Below are positions 21,643-28,976 of a stretch of 64,000 nt of DNA, in pieces. The translations under genes and the position numbers were made by a program. The notes beneath the pieces are model-generated. The model did not search any database. It was given only the letters and a program-made list of their open reading frames with translations, and had not been told where the DNA came from. Source of the stretch: R-RK-3 sp963834945 (GTDB lineage Bacteria > Pseudomonadota > Alphaproteobacteria > Rhizobiales > Rhodomicrobiaceae); assembly GCA_963834945.1 (NCBI GenBank), contig CAWIDT010000004.1, positions 620,001 through 684,000 on the forward strand, read 5' to 3'. Numbering within the stretch: position 1 is the stretch's first letter; every line of letters starts with the position of its first letter.

Positions 21643-22320
21643 ATGGCTTCTAGATTGGCGGCAGCAAAGGATTCTGGCATGTCGGCGGATACGATGCTCG
21701 ACGATCTCAATCTTACGGCGTTCATGTCGAGCAAGATCTGCCACGATCTGGTCGGTCCGGTCGGCGCGATCAGCAACGGCCTGGAATTGCTCGAAGAGGA
21801 AACGGACGAGGAAACCAGGGCCTATGCGTTCGAGCTGATCCAGTTCAGCGCCTCGGTGGCGCGGGCAAGGCTAGAATTCGCCCGGCTTGCGTTCGGCTCG
21901 TCCTCGGCGCTCGGCAGCCAGGTGGATCTCGGCCACGCCGGCAATATCGTCAAAGCCTTCGTCGAAGAGGGTAAGCACAAGCTGCATTGGAACACCTTTG
22001 CCGGCGGCATCGAAAAGACCAAATTGCGGCTGCTGCTGACGATGACCACCGTGTCGATGACGGCCGTTCCCGCCGGTGGCGACATCCGGGTGACGGTTAC
22101 GGGGAGCGACGCGGTTCCGCATTTCGAAATCCGCTGCTCGGGGCGCGGCGCTCGCATTCCGGAAGGCGTCGAAGACATCTTCAAGGGCAAGGCGTCGGAT
22201 GTCGATCCGCGCTCGATCGTTGGCTATTATGCGCTCCGGCTGGCGCAATCCTCCAACATGACGTTAACGGTCCGGAAAGACGGCACGGATATTGTCTTCA
22301 TAGCCGATACCCATCGTTAA
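21643..22320 (+). CDS. chpT: Histidine phosphotransferase ChpT
   Basis: Shuttles phosphate from the hybrid kinase CckA to CtrA and CpdR in the alphaproteobacterial cell-cycle phosphorelay. The DHp-like helical domain carries the phosphorylatable histidine in SSKICHDLVGPVGAISNGLE; the C-terminal half is a degenerate ATPase-like fold (DDIRVTVTGSD region onward). About 225 aa, usual for ChpT. Two starts fit: ATG 21643, and ATG 21679, which has the better ribosome site (AAAGGA at 7 nt) and would give 213 aa. ctrA is about 1.6 kb downstream on the opposite strand. Confidence 0.88.
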   Translation: MASRLAAAKDSGMSADTMLDDLNLTAFMSSKICHDLVGPVGAISNGLELLEEETDEETRAYAFELIQFSASVARARLEFARLAFGSSSALGSQVDLGHAGNIVKAFVEEGKHKLHWNTFAGGIEKTKLRLLLTMTTVSMTAVPAGGDIRVTVTGSDAVPHFEIRCSGRGARIPEGVEDIFKGKASDVDPRSIVGYYALRLAQSSNMTLTVRKDGTDIVFIADTHR

Positions 22321-22372
22321 CTTACGAATCAGCAGGCGCGTCTTTTCCCACTGGTTCCGACCGGAGCTTTCC

Positions 22373-22774
22373 GTGCTGCGTCGTTTCATCTCCCGCTTCT
22401 CGCCGAAAAAGCTTTGCCTGATAGCGGACAGCAGCGCCGCCATCAGAAGCGCAGCTGGCTCCATCCTGCGCGATCTTCGCTTCCACGTGACCGAGGCCGA
22501 GAACGGACAGGAAGCGCTGATCAAATGCCGCCAGCGGACGCCCGACGCCGTGCTGATCGATGGCGGCATGGCGCATCTCGACGGTTTCGAATTCCTGCGC
22601 GCCTTGAAGGACCGCGGATTCGCCGGCCAGCCCAAGATTATCTTCTGCACCTCCGACCGCGACCCTTCCAAAATCGCGCGGGCGATCGAGGCCGGCGCGC
22701 ATGAATATGTGATCAAGCCCTTCGACCGCAGCATCCTGACAGCGAAGCTGGAACGGCTCGGGCTGACGGCCTGA
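22373..22774 (+). CDS. Single-domain response regulator (CheY-like)
   Basis: 133 aa: a lone receiver domain with no output domain. The phosphoacceptor Asp is in DAVLIDGGMAHLDG, the switch Ser/Thr in IIFCTSDRD and the Lys in EYVIKPFD. The usual acidic pair near the N-terminus is reduced to one Asp (CLIADSSAAIR), which may alter metal binding. GTG 22373 follows CGGAG at 7 nt. It begins 52 nt after chpT on the same strand, so both are probably cotranscribed and this receiver may be a ChpT partner. It is not clearly CpdR or DivK. Confidence 0.85.
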   Translation: MLRRFISRFSPKKLCLIADSSAAIRSAAGSILRDLRFHVTEAENGQEALIKCRQRTPDAVLIDGGMAHLDGFEFLRALKDRGFAGQPKIIFCTSDRDPSKIARAIEAGAHEYVIKPFDRSILTAKLERLGLTA

Positions 22775-22792
22775 TAGCTGTTCCGCGCTTCC

Positions 22793-23752
22793 TCAGCGGA
22801 TTTCGGAAGCGTTCGCGGCAAGCTCTTCCGGCAGATGCCGCAATAATCTCCGATCGAGCCTTAGCCCCAGATAGTCCCGCGCCACGGCGGCGACCGCCTG
22901 CGCTTGCTGTCTGTCGCGTGGACGGCTTTTCGGTTGGCGCCCCGGCTGCTTGGACAGCCAAGCCTTGTGAAGCGCGAAAATGCGAGGATCGACGCAAACC
23001 ATGCGTGCGGGCAATCCGTCCTCACCGACGATCATTTCGTCGATCTTCGGCGCCGCCGCGAGCCATTCGGCCCCTTCGGTTGCTATCGGATCGATGTCCG
23101 TGGGCGTTATTCTGGCGAGCGGCGGATCGCTCTCCGCGCAAAACAGATCGACATAATAGCCGTTCGCGTTCTGCGCCCTTGTGCCGTAATCCTCTGTCGA
23201 TGAAAATGTCGGGTCAACGGATTTCAATATCCCGAGCAGACCCTCCGGCGACGTTCTCATCGCTGCCAATCTGAGACTTTCGCGTGCGTCCCACAGCAAA
23301 TCGAAATCATCCGTCGCGATAATGTCGCTTTCGAACATCACACCGGCTTTCATCTCGTAGGCGTACATCGCGTTCGTGCCGATAACGAACAGGCCATCTC
23401 CCAAGAGTCCGGCGTCATCCAGAGCGCGAAGCACCCTCGCCGCCATAACGGGCACGCGATTGATGCGAAGCGCACGATTGACCCGCGCCATTTTTTCGAG
23501 GCGCGCACCGCTTTGGCGATAGGTTAACCGGGCACGCCGGTGATGGTCCATCATCGCCTCGGTATCCGGCGTCCTTCGGCCGAGCGACCGCTCGATGCCG
23601 CCATATTTCCGCATCAAATATTCATTGCCGCGCTTGGTCACCCAACGATAATGGCCCATGGAATTTTTGCGGGCGCCCCGCCTTGCCGAAAACGCGTGCG
23701 ACAAATCAATGATCTGGCGCCGTTGCTCATTCGAGAATTCGATCATCGGCAT
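22793..23752 (-). CDS. Nucleotidyltransferase-fold protein (GSU2403-like)
   Basis: 319 aa, cytoplasmic. The core resembles the GSU2403-type nucleotidyltransferase-fold family: LFVIGTNAMYAYE (G-x-N/S motif), then DIIATDDFDLLWDARESL, which carries the acidic pair expected for metal binding. The C-terminal part has FALHKAWLSKQPGR followed by a helical region. Substrate unknown; some relatives are minimal nucleotidyltransferases or toxin-like enzymes. ATG 23752 and ATG 23746 are both possible, the latter with GGGA at 8 nt. It converges with the receiver gene (19-nt gap) and lies downstream of ctrA on the same strand behind a terminator. Confidence 0.72.
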   Translation of the reverse strand: MPMIEFSNEQRRQIIDLSHAFSARRGARKNSMGHYRWVTKRGNEYLMRKYGGIERSLGRRTPDTEAMMDHHRRARLTYRQSGARLEKMARVNRALRINRVPVMAARVLRALDDAGLLGDGLFVIGTNAMYAYEMKAGVMFESDIIATDDFDLLWDARESLRLAAMRTSPEGLLGILKSVDPTFSSTEDYGTRAQNANGYYVDLFCAESDPPLARITPTDIDPIATEGAEWLAAAPKIDEMIVGEDGLPARMVCVDPRIFALHKAWLSKQPGRQPKSRPRDRQQAQAVAAVARDYLGLRLDRRLLRHLPEELAANASEIR

Positions 23753-23802
23753 GTTCCCACTTCTTCCGCAGTTTCGCCCAAAAAGTGGGAACCGCGCACG
23801 CA

Positions 23803-23833
23803 TAAAAAAAGGCGCCAGCAAAAGCTGACGCCA
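23803..23833 (-). terminator. Rho-independent terminator of ctrA
   Basis: On the minus strand GGCGTCAGC and GCTGGCGCC form a GC-rich stem around TTTT, followed by seven T residues. It lies about 50 bp after the ctrA stop codon. Confidence 0.85.
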
Positions 23834-23882
23834 TGAAGTTGCCCGCGGGAATCCGGCTCCGCGCGGGCAGGTGGCTCGGCGG

Positions 23883-24581
23883 CTAAGCGGCCGCCGATGA
23901 ATGGTCCTTGGGATCGCGCAGCACATAGCCGCGTCCCCAGACGGTCTCGATGTAGTGATCGCCGCCGGTCGCCATGGCGAGTTTCTTGCGCAGCTTGCAG
24001 ATGAACACGTCGATGATCTTCAACTCCGGCTCGTCGATGCCGCCATAAAGGTGGTTGAGGAACATTTCCTTGGTCAGCGTCGTGCCCTTGCGCAGCGAGA
24101 GCAGCTCCAGCATCTGGTATTCCTTGCCGGTCAGATGCACGCGCTCACTGCCGACCTCGACGGTCTTGGTGTCGAGATTGACGACCAGCCCGCCAGTGTT
24201 GATGACCGACTGCGCATGACCCTTGGCGCGGCGCACGATAGCGTGGATGCGCGCGACCAGCTCGTCCTTGTGGAACGGCTTGGTCATATAATCGTCGGCG
24301 CCAAAGCCCAAGCCGCGCACCTTGTCCTCGGTGCCGGCCATGCCGGAAAGGATCAGGATCGGCGTCTTGACCTTGCTCACCCGAAGCGTGCGCAGCACTT
24401 CATAGCCGCTGATATCAGGCAGGTTGAGATCGAGGAGAATGATGTCGTAATCGTAGATCTTGCCGAGATCCACACCTTCTTCGCCCAGATCGGTGGTGAA
24501 GACATTGAAGCCTTCCGAAAGCAACATGAGCTCGATGCTTTGGGCGGTGGCGCTGTCATCTTCGATCAGCAATACCCTCAT
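23883..24581 (-). CDS. ctrA: Cell cycle response regulator CtrA
   Basis: 232-aa OmpR-family transcription factor that controls cell division, replication initiation and motility in Alphaproteobacteria. The receiver domain (MRVLLIEDDSATAQSIELML) has phosphoacceptor Asp in IILLDLNLPD and Lys in TKPFHKDE; the C-terminal winged helix includes HLTGKEYQMLELLSLRKGT, EMFLNHLYGG and the strongly conserved GRGYVLRDP. ATG 24581 follows AGAGGA and matches the universal CtrA N-terminus; the longer frame to 24632 is not used. A CtrA-like box upstream suggests autoregulation. The C-terminal SAAA tail resembles the hydrophobic degradation signal of CtrA. Confidence 0.97.
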   Translation of the reverse strand: MRVLLIEDDSATAQSIELMLLSEGFNVFTTDLGEEGVDLGKIYDYDIILLDLNLPDISGYEVLRTLRVSKVKTPILILSGMAGTEDKVRGLGFGADDYMTKPFHKDELVARIHAIVRRAKGHAQSVINTGGLVVNLDTKTVEVGSERVHLTGKEYQMLELLSLRKGTTLTKEMFLNHLYGGIDEPELKIIDVFICKLRKKLAMATGGDHYIETVWGRGYVLRDPKDHSSAAA

Positions 24582-24665
24582 CCTGATTCCTCTTTTTATT
24601 TCGAAGCCCGGCGAGCCGGTTCGCCTTTGCATCTCCTCAGCCTGGTGAGACGCAATCGGGCAGGG

Positions 24666-24680
24666 TTAATTCCAAGTCAA
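24666..24680 (-). promoter_or_regulatory. Candidate CtrA box in the ctrA promoter
   Basis: Minus-strand reading TTGA-CTTGGAA-TTAAC: one mismatch to TTAA-N7-TTAAC, 85 bp upstream of the ctrA ATG. Position and orientation fit the known autoregulation of ctrA. Confidence 0.5.
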
Positions 24681-25131
24681 AGGTAAACGGAACAGGTTAA
24701 CAAAAGACTGAGCTACAGGAGTTTGGATGATGTCTCGAAAGACATGGGTACAGTGCGTACACACGCCCGGCGTGCAGAAAAGCGCACAAGGCCGCGACTC
24801 AGAGAATGATCAAGCCTACGCAAAAACCATGACGGAACGCGGGCACATCAGAAAAATTACTGATGCTGTGCAGACTCGGCGAAATGCCGCGAAAAGCTCG
24901 CGCAAACAAGGATCGCGGCTCGCCGTATCGCCCAATATTGACTCAATTATGAGAACGGCGCCGGCAGGCACGTCCGCTAATCCGGCATTCGCCCTCTCTT
25001 TGGTCCGCCGCATCCCCGCCGCGCGAATCACCGCAAATCAAAATTAGCAGAATTTGTGGCGCATCCATAGGTTGCGCACCGAAAAGATCGCATAAGCGGG
25101 TCATATGTGGCATCGCTGCACCGCCTCGTGG

Positions 25132-25146
25132 TTTACCGCAGTTTAA
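25132..25146 (+). promoter_or_regulatory. Candidate CtrA box upstream of fliJ
   Basis: TTTA-CCGCAGT-TTAA has one mismatch to TTAA-N7-TTAA. It is 120 bp before the preferred fliJ start. Flagellar genes are classical CtrA targets. Confidence 0.4.
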
Positions 25147-25266
25147 TGTCTGGCGGGCATCATAGCTGTGGGCCAATCCGCGATACTCACGTTTTCTCGA
25201 CGGGACATCGCATCAAGAGAGGAGATGCTTGCCGCCGTGCTGGCGCGGCGCGAGCGTGCGTGCGCG

Positions 25267-25683
25267 ATGAAATCAAATGACACCTTGCTGAAGCTGCGGC
25301 GATTCGAAGTGAACGAAAAGCAGCAGAAGGTCACCGAAATCGACGTGATGATCGCCGACTTCAAGCGGATGGCCGATGATCTCAGCCACCAGATCAAGGT
25401 GGAGGAGGAAAGCTCCAACGTGCGGGACGTCAACCATTTCTCCTACCCGACCTATGCCAAGGCCGCCCGTCAGCGCCGCGACAATCTCCTCGCCTCGATC
25501 GCGGCGCTCGAAGCCAAGCAGGAGGAAGCCAGGGCGCAGCTTGTCGAGGCGCATGAGGAGCTGAAGAAATCCGAGCTGGTGGAAGAGCGCAGCCTCGCCG
25601 ACCATGACAGGTCGCATCCGGGGACGCACAGCCTCAGCGCCGCTCCGGCCGGGCATTTCCAGAATTTCGGTAGTCGCCCCTGA
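25267..25683 (+). CDS. fliJ: Flagellar export protein FliJ
   Basis: 138-aa soluble, highly helical protein; FliJ is the central stalk that couples the FliI ATPase to the flagellar export gate. The coiled-coil nature is plain in LLKLRRFEVNEKQQKVTEID and LEAKQEEARAQLVEAHEELK, and the DVNHFSYPTYAKAARQRRDN region is typical of hyphomicrobial FliJ. ATG 25267 matches the usual MKS-x-DTL start, although no ribosome site is visible; ATG 25225 sits beside GAGAGGAG, and GTG 25168 is also in frame. fliI, its normal upstream partner, is absent from this window. It is divergent from ctrA. Confidence 0.8.
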   Translation: MKSNDTLLKLRRFEVNEKQQKVTEIDVMIADFKRMADDLSHQIKVEEESSNVRDVNHFSYPTYAKAARQRRDNLLASIAALEAKQEEARAQLVEAHEELKKSELVEERSLADHDRSHPGTHSLSAAPAGHFQNFGSRP

Positions 25684-25836
25684 GAAACGCGGCGGCGCTC
25701 TCATCTGCCCGATCCCGGGTGCGCCCTGACGCTCCGGCGCAACGCTCGCGGAGGCAGCCTTGTGAACAGCACGGCGGATTTCCTTGCAAATTGCCCGAAA
25801 ATTTCAAAACTAGGGGCAATGTAAAAGGATTGAGTC

Positions 25837-26322
25837 GTGCCGTCTTTCGATATTGTTTCGCAAACTGATCTGGCCGAGGTCGACAACGCCCTTCAAAATC
25901 TCGCTCGGGAAATCACCCAGCGCTATGATTTCAAAGGGTCGAACAGCCGCGTCGAACGCAAGGACGGCGAACTCACCATCCATGCCGACGACGATCTCAA
26001 GCTCAAGCAAATGCACGAACTGCTGCAGGGCCATCTGGCCAAGCGCAAGATCGAGCCGGGCGTGCTGGACTATAAGACGCCCGAAAAGGCGGCCGGCCAG
26101 TCGGTCCGGCAGGTCGTCGCCATCAAGACCGGCATCGATAAGGAACTGGCGCGGCGGCTGGTGAAGGACATCAAGACCGGCAAGCTCAAGGTGCAGGTGG
26201 CCATTCAGGGAGACGAGCTCCGCGTCACCGGCAAGAAGCGCGACGATCTGCAGGAGGTCATCGCGTATGTGAAGGGGCTCGACATCGAACAGCCGCTGCA
26301 GTTCACGAATTTCCGCGACTAG
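25837..26322 (+). CDS. YajQ family nucleotide-binding protein
   Basis: 161 aa, full length. YajQ-family proteins have two ferredoxin-like domains; the Xanthomonas and Pseudomonas members bind cyclic di-GMP and adjust gene expression. Seen: MPSFDIVSQTDLAEVDNALQ, AREITQRYDFKGSNSRVE, GTIDKELARRLVKDIK-type helix, and the terminal LQFTNFRD, all hallmarks. GTG 25837 starts the protein, with AAAGGA at 7 nt. It is 153 nt after fliJ on the same strand; a functional link through cyclic di-GMP and motility is only a guess. Confidence 0.93.
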   Translation: MPSFDIVSQTDLAEVDNALQNLAREITQRYDFKGSNSRVERKDGELTIHADDDLKLKQMHELLQGHLAKRKIEPGVLDYKTPEKAAGQSVRQVVAIKTGIDKELARRLVKDIKTGKLKVQVAIQGDELRVTGKKRDDLQEVIAYVKGLDIEQPLQFTNFRD

Positions 26323-26409
26323 GTGACGACCGGCGATAGCGGAAATCGGGGCTTGCGACACGCGGCTTGGACGGGCATTAAGGCGGGCCGACGGGAGTGG
26401 GGGACGGCA

Positions 26410-27060
26410 ATGCGGGCGATCGCGAGCTTTGCTGGGTTGGCGCTGGTTGCGGGGCTGAACGCTTGCGCACCGATATCTGGGATGCCTGACATGTCGCTGT
26501 TTGGCGGCGTCAAAGCCGAGACGCCGGCCAGCGAAGCGGAAACTGCCGGTGTCGAGGTTGCGGGCGCGCCGCCCCTGCCGGCGCGGGACGTTCGCAAACG
26601 GCCCAAGAGCGCTCCGAGCACCGAGCTGGCCTCGGCGACCAACCCGAAAGAAGAAAAGCACGCCTCGCTGACGCTTCCCAGCCTTTCAGACGTCAAGCTG
26701 TTTTCCGCCGCCGAATACGCGCCCGACTCGGCGAACTGGGAGGGCGGGCCGGTCGACGTTTACACCCAACTGGCGCAGGAGATCCGCGCCTGCTGGTTTA
26801 CGCCCGGAAAGTCCAAGCTCACCAATCATGGTTTCTACGCCGACGTTTTGCCGGACGACAAGGACAACGCGAAAATCATCATCTACGAGAAGGACCCGGA
26901 AGGCAGGCGCGGCGTGCAAGCTTTTCGGATCGATATTAGCGGCAGCGCTGGCGGTTCTACGGTGAAAAGCGAGAACCGGCGTCTCGACAAGGCGCTCGAT
27001 TTGGCGTTCAAATCCGACCTTGCGCGTTGGTCGAAAGGCGAACAGGGCTGCAAGGGCTGA
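26410..27060 (+). CDS. Putative lipoprotein of unknown function
   Basis: 216 aa. The N-terminus MRAIASFAGLALVAGLNACAP ends in a lipobox (L-N-A-C), so the mature protein should be lipid-anchored. After a proline- and alanine-rich spacer comes a domain beginning DVYTQLAQEIRACWFTPGKSK and ending ARWSKGEQGCKG. The next gene encodes a shorter lipoprotein with the same CW(F) motif, suggesting an old tandem duplication. ATG 26410 is chosen because it starts the signal peptide; the frame extends back to 26323. Function unknown. Confidence 0.75.
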   Translation: MRAIASFAGLALVAGLNACAPISGMPDMSLFGGVKAETPASEAETAGVEVAGAPPLPARDVRKRPKSAPSTELASATNPKEEKHASLTLPSLSDVKLFSAAEYAPDSANWEGGPVDVYTQLAQEIRACWFTPGKSKLTNHGFYADVLPDDKDNAKIIIYEKDPEGRRGVQAFRIDISGSAGGSTVKSENRRLDKALDLAFKSDLARWSKGEQGCKG

Positions 27061-27161
27061 TAAGCCTCGTCCCCTGACCCAAAACAACGCGCGCGCGCAA
27101 TTTTGACACCTTCACCCTCTACCAAAAGGGTGGGGATTGTTACGCAAAACGGGGGTTTGGC

Positions 27162-27690
27162 TTGCGCAAGGCGGTGATCGGCCTCCTGTGTTTTGCGGCG
27201 CTGCTTTTGTGCGGTTGTGCCAAGAAGGATCCGACTGTTGCGCGAGTTGAAGGGTCCGAGCCGCAGCGCCTGTCATTCGGTCCGCCCGCAGCGGTGCAGA
27301 AGTCTTTCATCGATCAAATGAAACTCTGCTGGCTTCAGCGGACCTTCGGCGCTCCTTGCAGGCTATCAATATGACACCAAGCCATCAGTGACGGAAACGG
27401 CGGATGGGCTCGCCGAATTGCAACAAGTCAGCATTTCCTCCGGCGCGGGCCACGCCTTCATCATCCAATTCCATGCGTTCAACGACAACACGCTGATTTC
27501 GACACGCAATGTGTCCTTTCCGCCGGATCTGGCGTCGAAGATGAAGCGCGATGTCGAGACGTGGGTTTTTGGACGGACCGAATGCAAGGATGCGGAGCCG
27601 CCTGCAGGTTATGCGGGCGTCCCCACGCTGACACCGCAGACGAGTTCCACAATCGTGCAACATGCGGCCAACGGTTGGACTCCGAAATAA
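27162..27690 (+). pseudogene. Frameshifted putative lipoprotein, paralogue of upstream gene
   Basis: The first part, MRKAVIGLLCFAALLLCGCA, is a lipoprotein signal with lipobox L-C-G-C and runs to QMKLCW in one frame, hitting a stop at about 27374. The rest (FSGPSALLAGYQYD through VQHAANGWTPK) continues in the next frame. Skipping the C at 27333 restores a protein of about 175 aa and recreates the CWF motif of the upstream paralogue, which argues that both parts belong to one gene. The signal-peptide start is preferred (TTG 27162). Either a real disruption or a one-base sequencing insertion. Confidence 0.7.
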
Positions 27691-27719
27691 GCCGGCGCTG
27701 GTGACGGCGGCCGCCCGCC

Positions 27720-28217
27720 CTAAAATTCGAAGGCGTTTTGCGACGGATGAGCGTTGTGGCGCTGAATCCGCAGATTGACGATCGCCTGACCGGACCTTGC
27801 ATTCAACCGCGCGGCGACCATCGATCGATGGCAATGCATTGCCGATTTCTCCGTGCATAAAAGGCAAACCGGCTCCTTGGCCGCAAGGGCCAGGGCCTGT
27901 TCGAGTCCGGCACGCCCCGCCCGTCCATCCAGATGTGTCGAAAATATCTCGCGGAAGGCCGCCATATGCCCGGCCCGCGCCGCTTCCCGTCCCGCCGGCG
28001 GATTGCCCAACGCACGGATATGCATATAGCCGATGCCATGGTCGGCGAGCGCGCCGCGCAATGCGTCCGTAGAAAACTCGTCGCGCTTCGAATATGGGGA
28101 TTCGCGAATATCGAGAATACGGGTCACACCGGCCCGCATCAGGGTCGCGATCAGATCTTCGATCGCGGCGCCTTCATAGCCGATGGTGTGGAGGTCCGGT
28201 AAGGTCACGGCCCGCAT
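27720..28217 (-). CDS. DUF488 family protein
   Basis: 165 aa, cytoplasmic. Family features: LHTIGYEGAAIEDL at the start, VTRILDIRESPYSKRDEFS, and near the end VCLLCTEKSAMHCHRSMVA, with the Cys and His residues typical of DUF488. Biochemical role unknown. Intact reading frame, in contrast to several neighbours. It is downstream of sciP on the same strand with a gap of about 105 nt. Confidence 0.88.
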   Translation of the reverse strand: MRAVTLPDLHTIGYEGAAIEDLIATLMRAGVTRILDIRESPYSKRDEFSTDALRGALADHGIGYMHIRALGNPPAGREAARAGHMAAFREIFSTHLDGRAGRAGLEQALALAAKEPVCLLCTEKSAMHCHRSMVAARLNARSGQAIVNLRIQRHNAHPSQNAFEF

Positions 28218-28322
28218 TCGCCCGCAATGTCACGGCGACGCTTGACGCCGAACTTTGCGGATCATAGCCGCAAGGACGCGGCCGGTGGGCTGAAATCGCC
28301 GGTTTTCCCCGGCTACGCAGTT

Positions 28323-28598
28323 TCAGGCGCGGTAGTCCTGAACCCGTGTGGCTCGCAGTCCCGGCAGGCCGTGCCGCTCGATGGAGCGTTGCCAGCTCAG
28401 GAACTCGTCGACCGTCAGCCGGTAGCGTCCGCATGCATCGGTCAAGCTGAGCAATCCGCCGCGTACGGCGGCGACAACTTCGGCCTTGCGGCGGATGACC
28501 CATCGCTTGGTCGTCACCGGCGGCAGGTCGGCGATGGTGAGCGGACTGCCGTCCGGACCCATCACATATTTGACTCGGACCCTGTATTGTTCGGTCAT
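28323..28598 (-). CDS. sciP: Small CtrA inhibitory protein SciP (DUF1153)
   Basis: 91-aa helix-turn-helix protein that binds CtrA-dependent promoters or CtrA itself and blocks transcription activation in late cell-cycle stages. Extremely conserved blocks are present: VRVKYVMGPDGSPLTIADLP, TKRWVIRRKAEVVAAVRGGL, LTVDEFLSWQRSIERHGLPG and LRATRVQDYR, matching the Caulobacter protein closely along its length. ATG 28598 is the standard start; a longer frame reaches 28616. A perfect CtrA box lies 52 bp upstream, fitting the known CtrA-SciP feedback. Confidence 0.95.
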   Translation of the reverse strand: MTEQYRVRVKYVMGPDGSPLTIADLPPVTTKRWVIRRKAEVVAAVRGGLLSLTDACGRYRLTVDEFLSWQRSIERHGLPGLRATRVQDYRA

Positions 28599-28976
28599 GG
28601 TACTCTCTACAATCAACGTGACCTATAAAAGAAACTTACGCCAGCGCGCTTAACATCCGATTAAGCCCCAAAGTTAACAATGAGTAGAATTATGAAACCT
28701 TCGCGGGAAATTCGTAAAAATATGCAACTTATTCGCGAGAAATGGGTTTCTATTTCGAGGTCGTCACATTTTTGACAAGTATAGCCAAGTGAATTTGCTT
28801 CCAGCGCAATTATGACTTGTATCAGCTTTGTACAACCGCATTGTAATTTCGCGGCAGCGGCGCGCCATCCGATCTTCGATCAGATGTTCAGAAATGCCCT
28901 TTCGGCGGGAAATGGCTGATGTCGCATGGCGGGATGCCTGCCATACTCCGCCAAACGATCGTCAGGAGGCTCATCC
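28599..28976. other. Intergenic region between sciP and the acylase gene
   Basis: About 380 bases, noticeably AT-rich at 28610-28850. It contains the perfect CtrA box before sciP and, at the right end, the AGGAGG ribosome site of the acylase gene. The plus-strand frame that opens at 28828 is the out-of-frame front of the acylase and has no character of its own before 29030. Confidence 0.5.
28650..28664 (-). promoter_or_regulatory. CtrA box upstream of sciP
   Basis: Perfect TTAA-CATCCGA-TTAA, 52 bp before the sciP ATG. The half-sites are embedded in a longer dyad, GCTTAA-N7-TTAAGC. CtrA activation of sciP is established in Caulobacter. Confidence 0.8.

Larger units (their letters stand above)
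24582..25266. other. ctrA-fliJ divergent control region
   Basis: About 685 bases between ctrA (leftward) and fliJ (rightward), unusually long for this window. It contains two candidate CtrA boxes (24666-24680 and 25132-25146). A plus-strand frame of 106 codons at 24727-25047 has no family features and is not called. The length is consistent with multiple ctrA promoters. Confidence 0.55.

Noticed and set aside
24727..25047. 106-codon plus-strand frame between ctrA and fliJ
   Set aside because: No ribosome site of note, no family character, and it occupies the regulatory gap with two candidate CtrA boxes.
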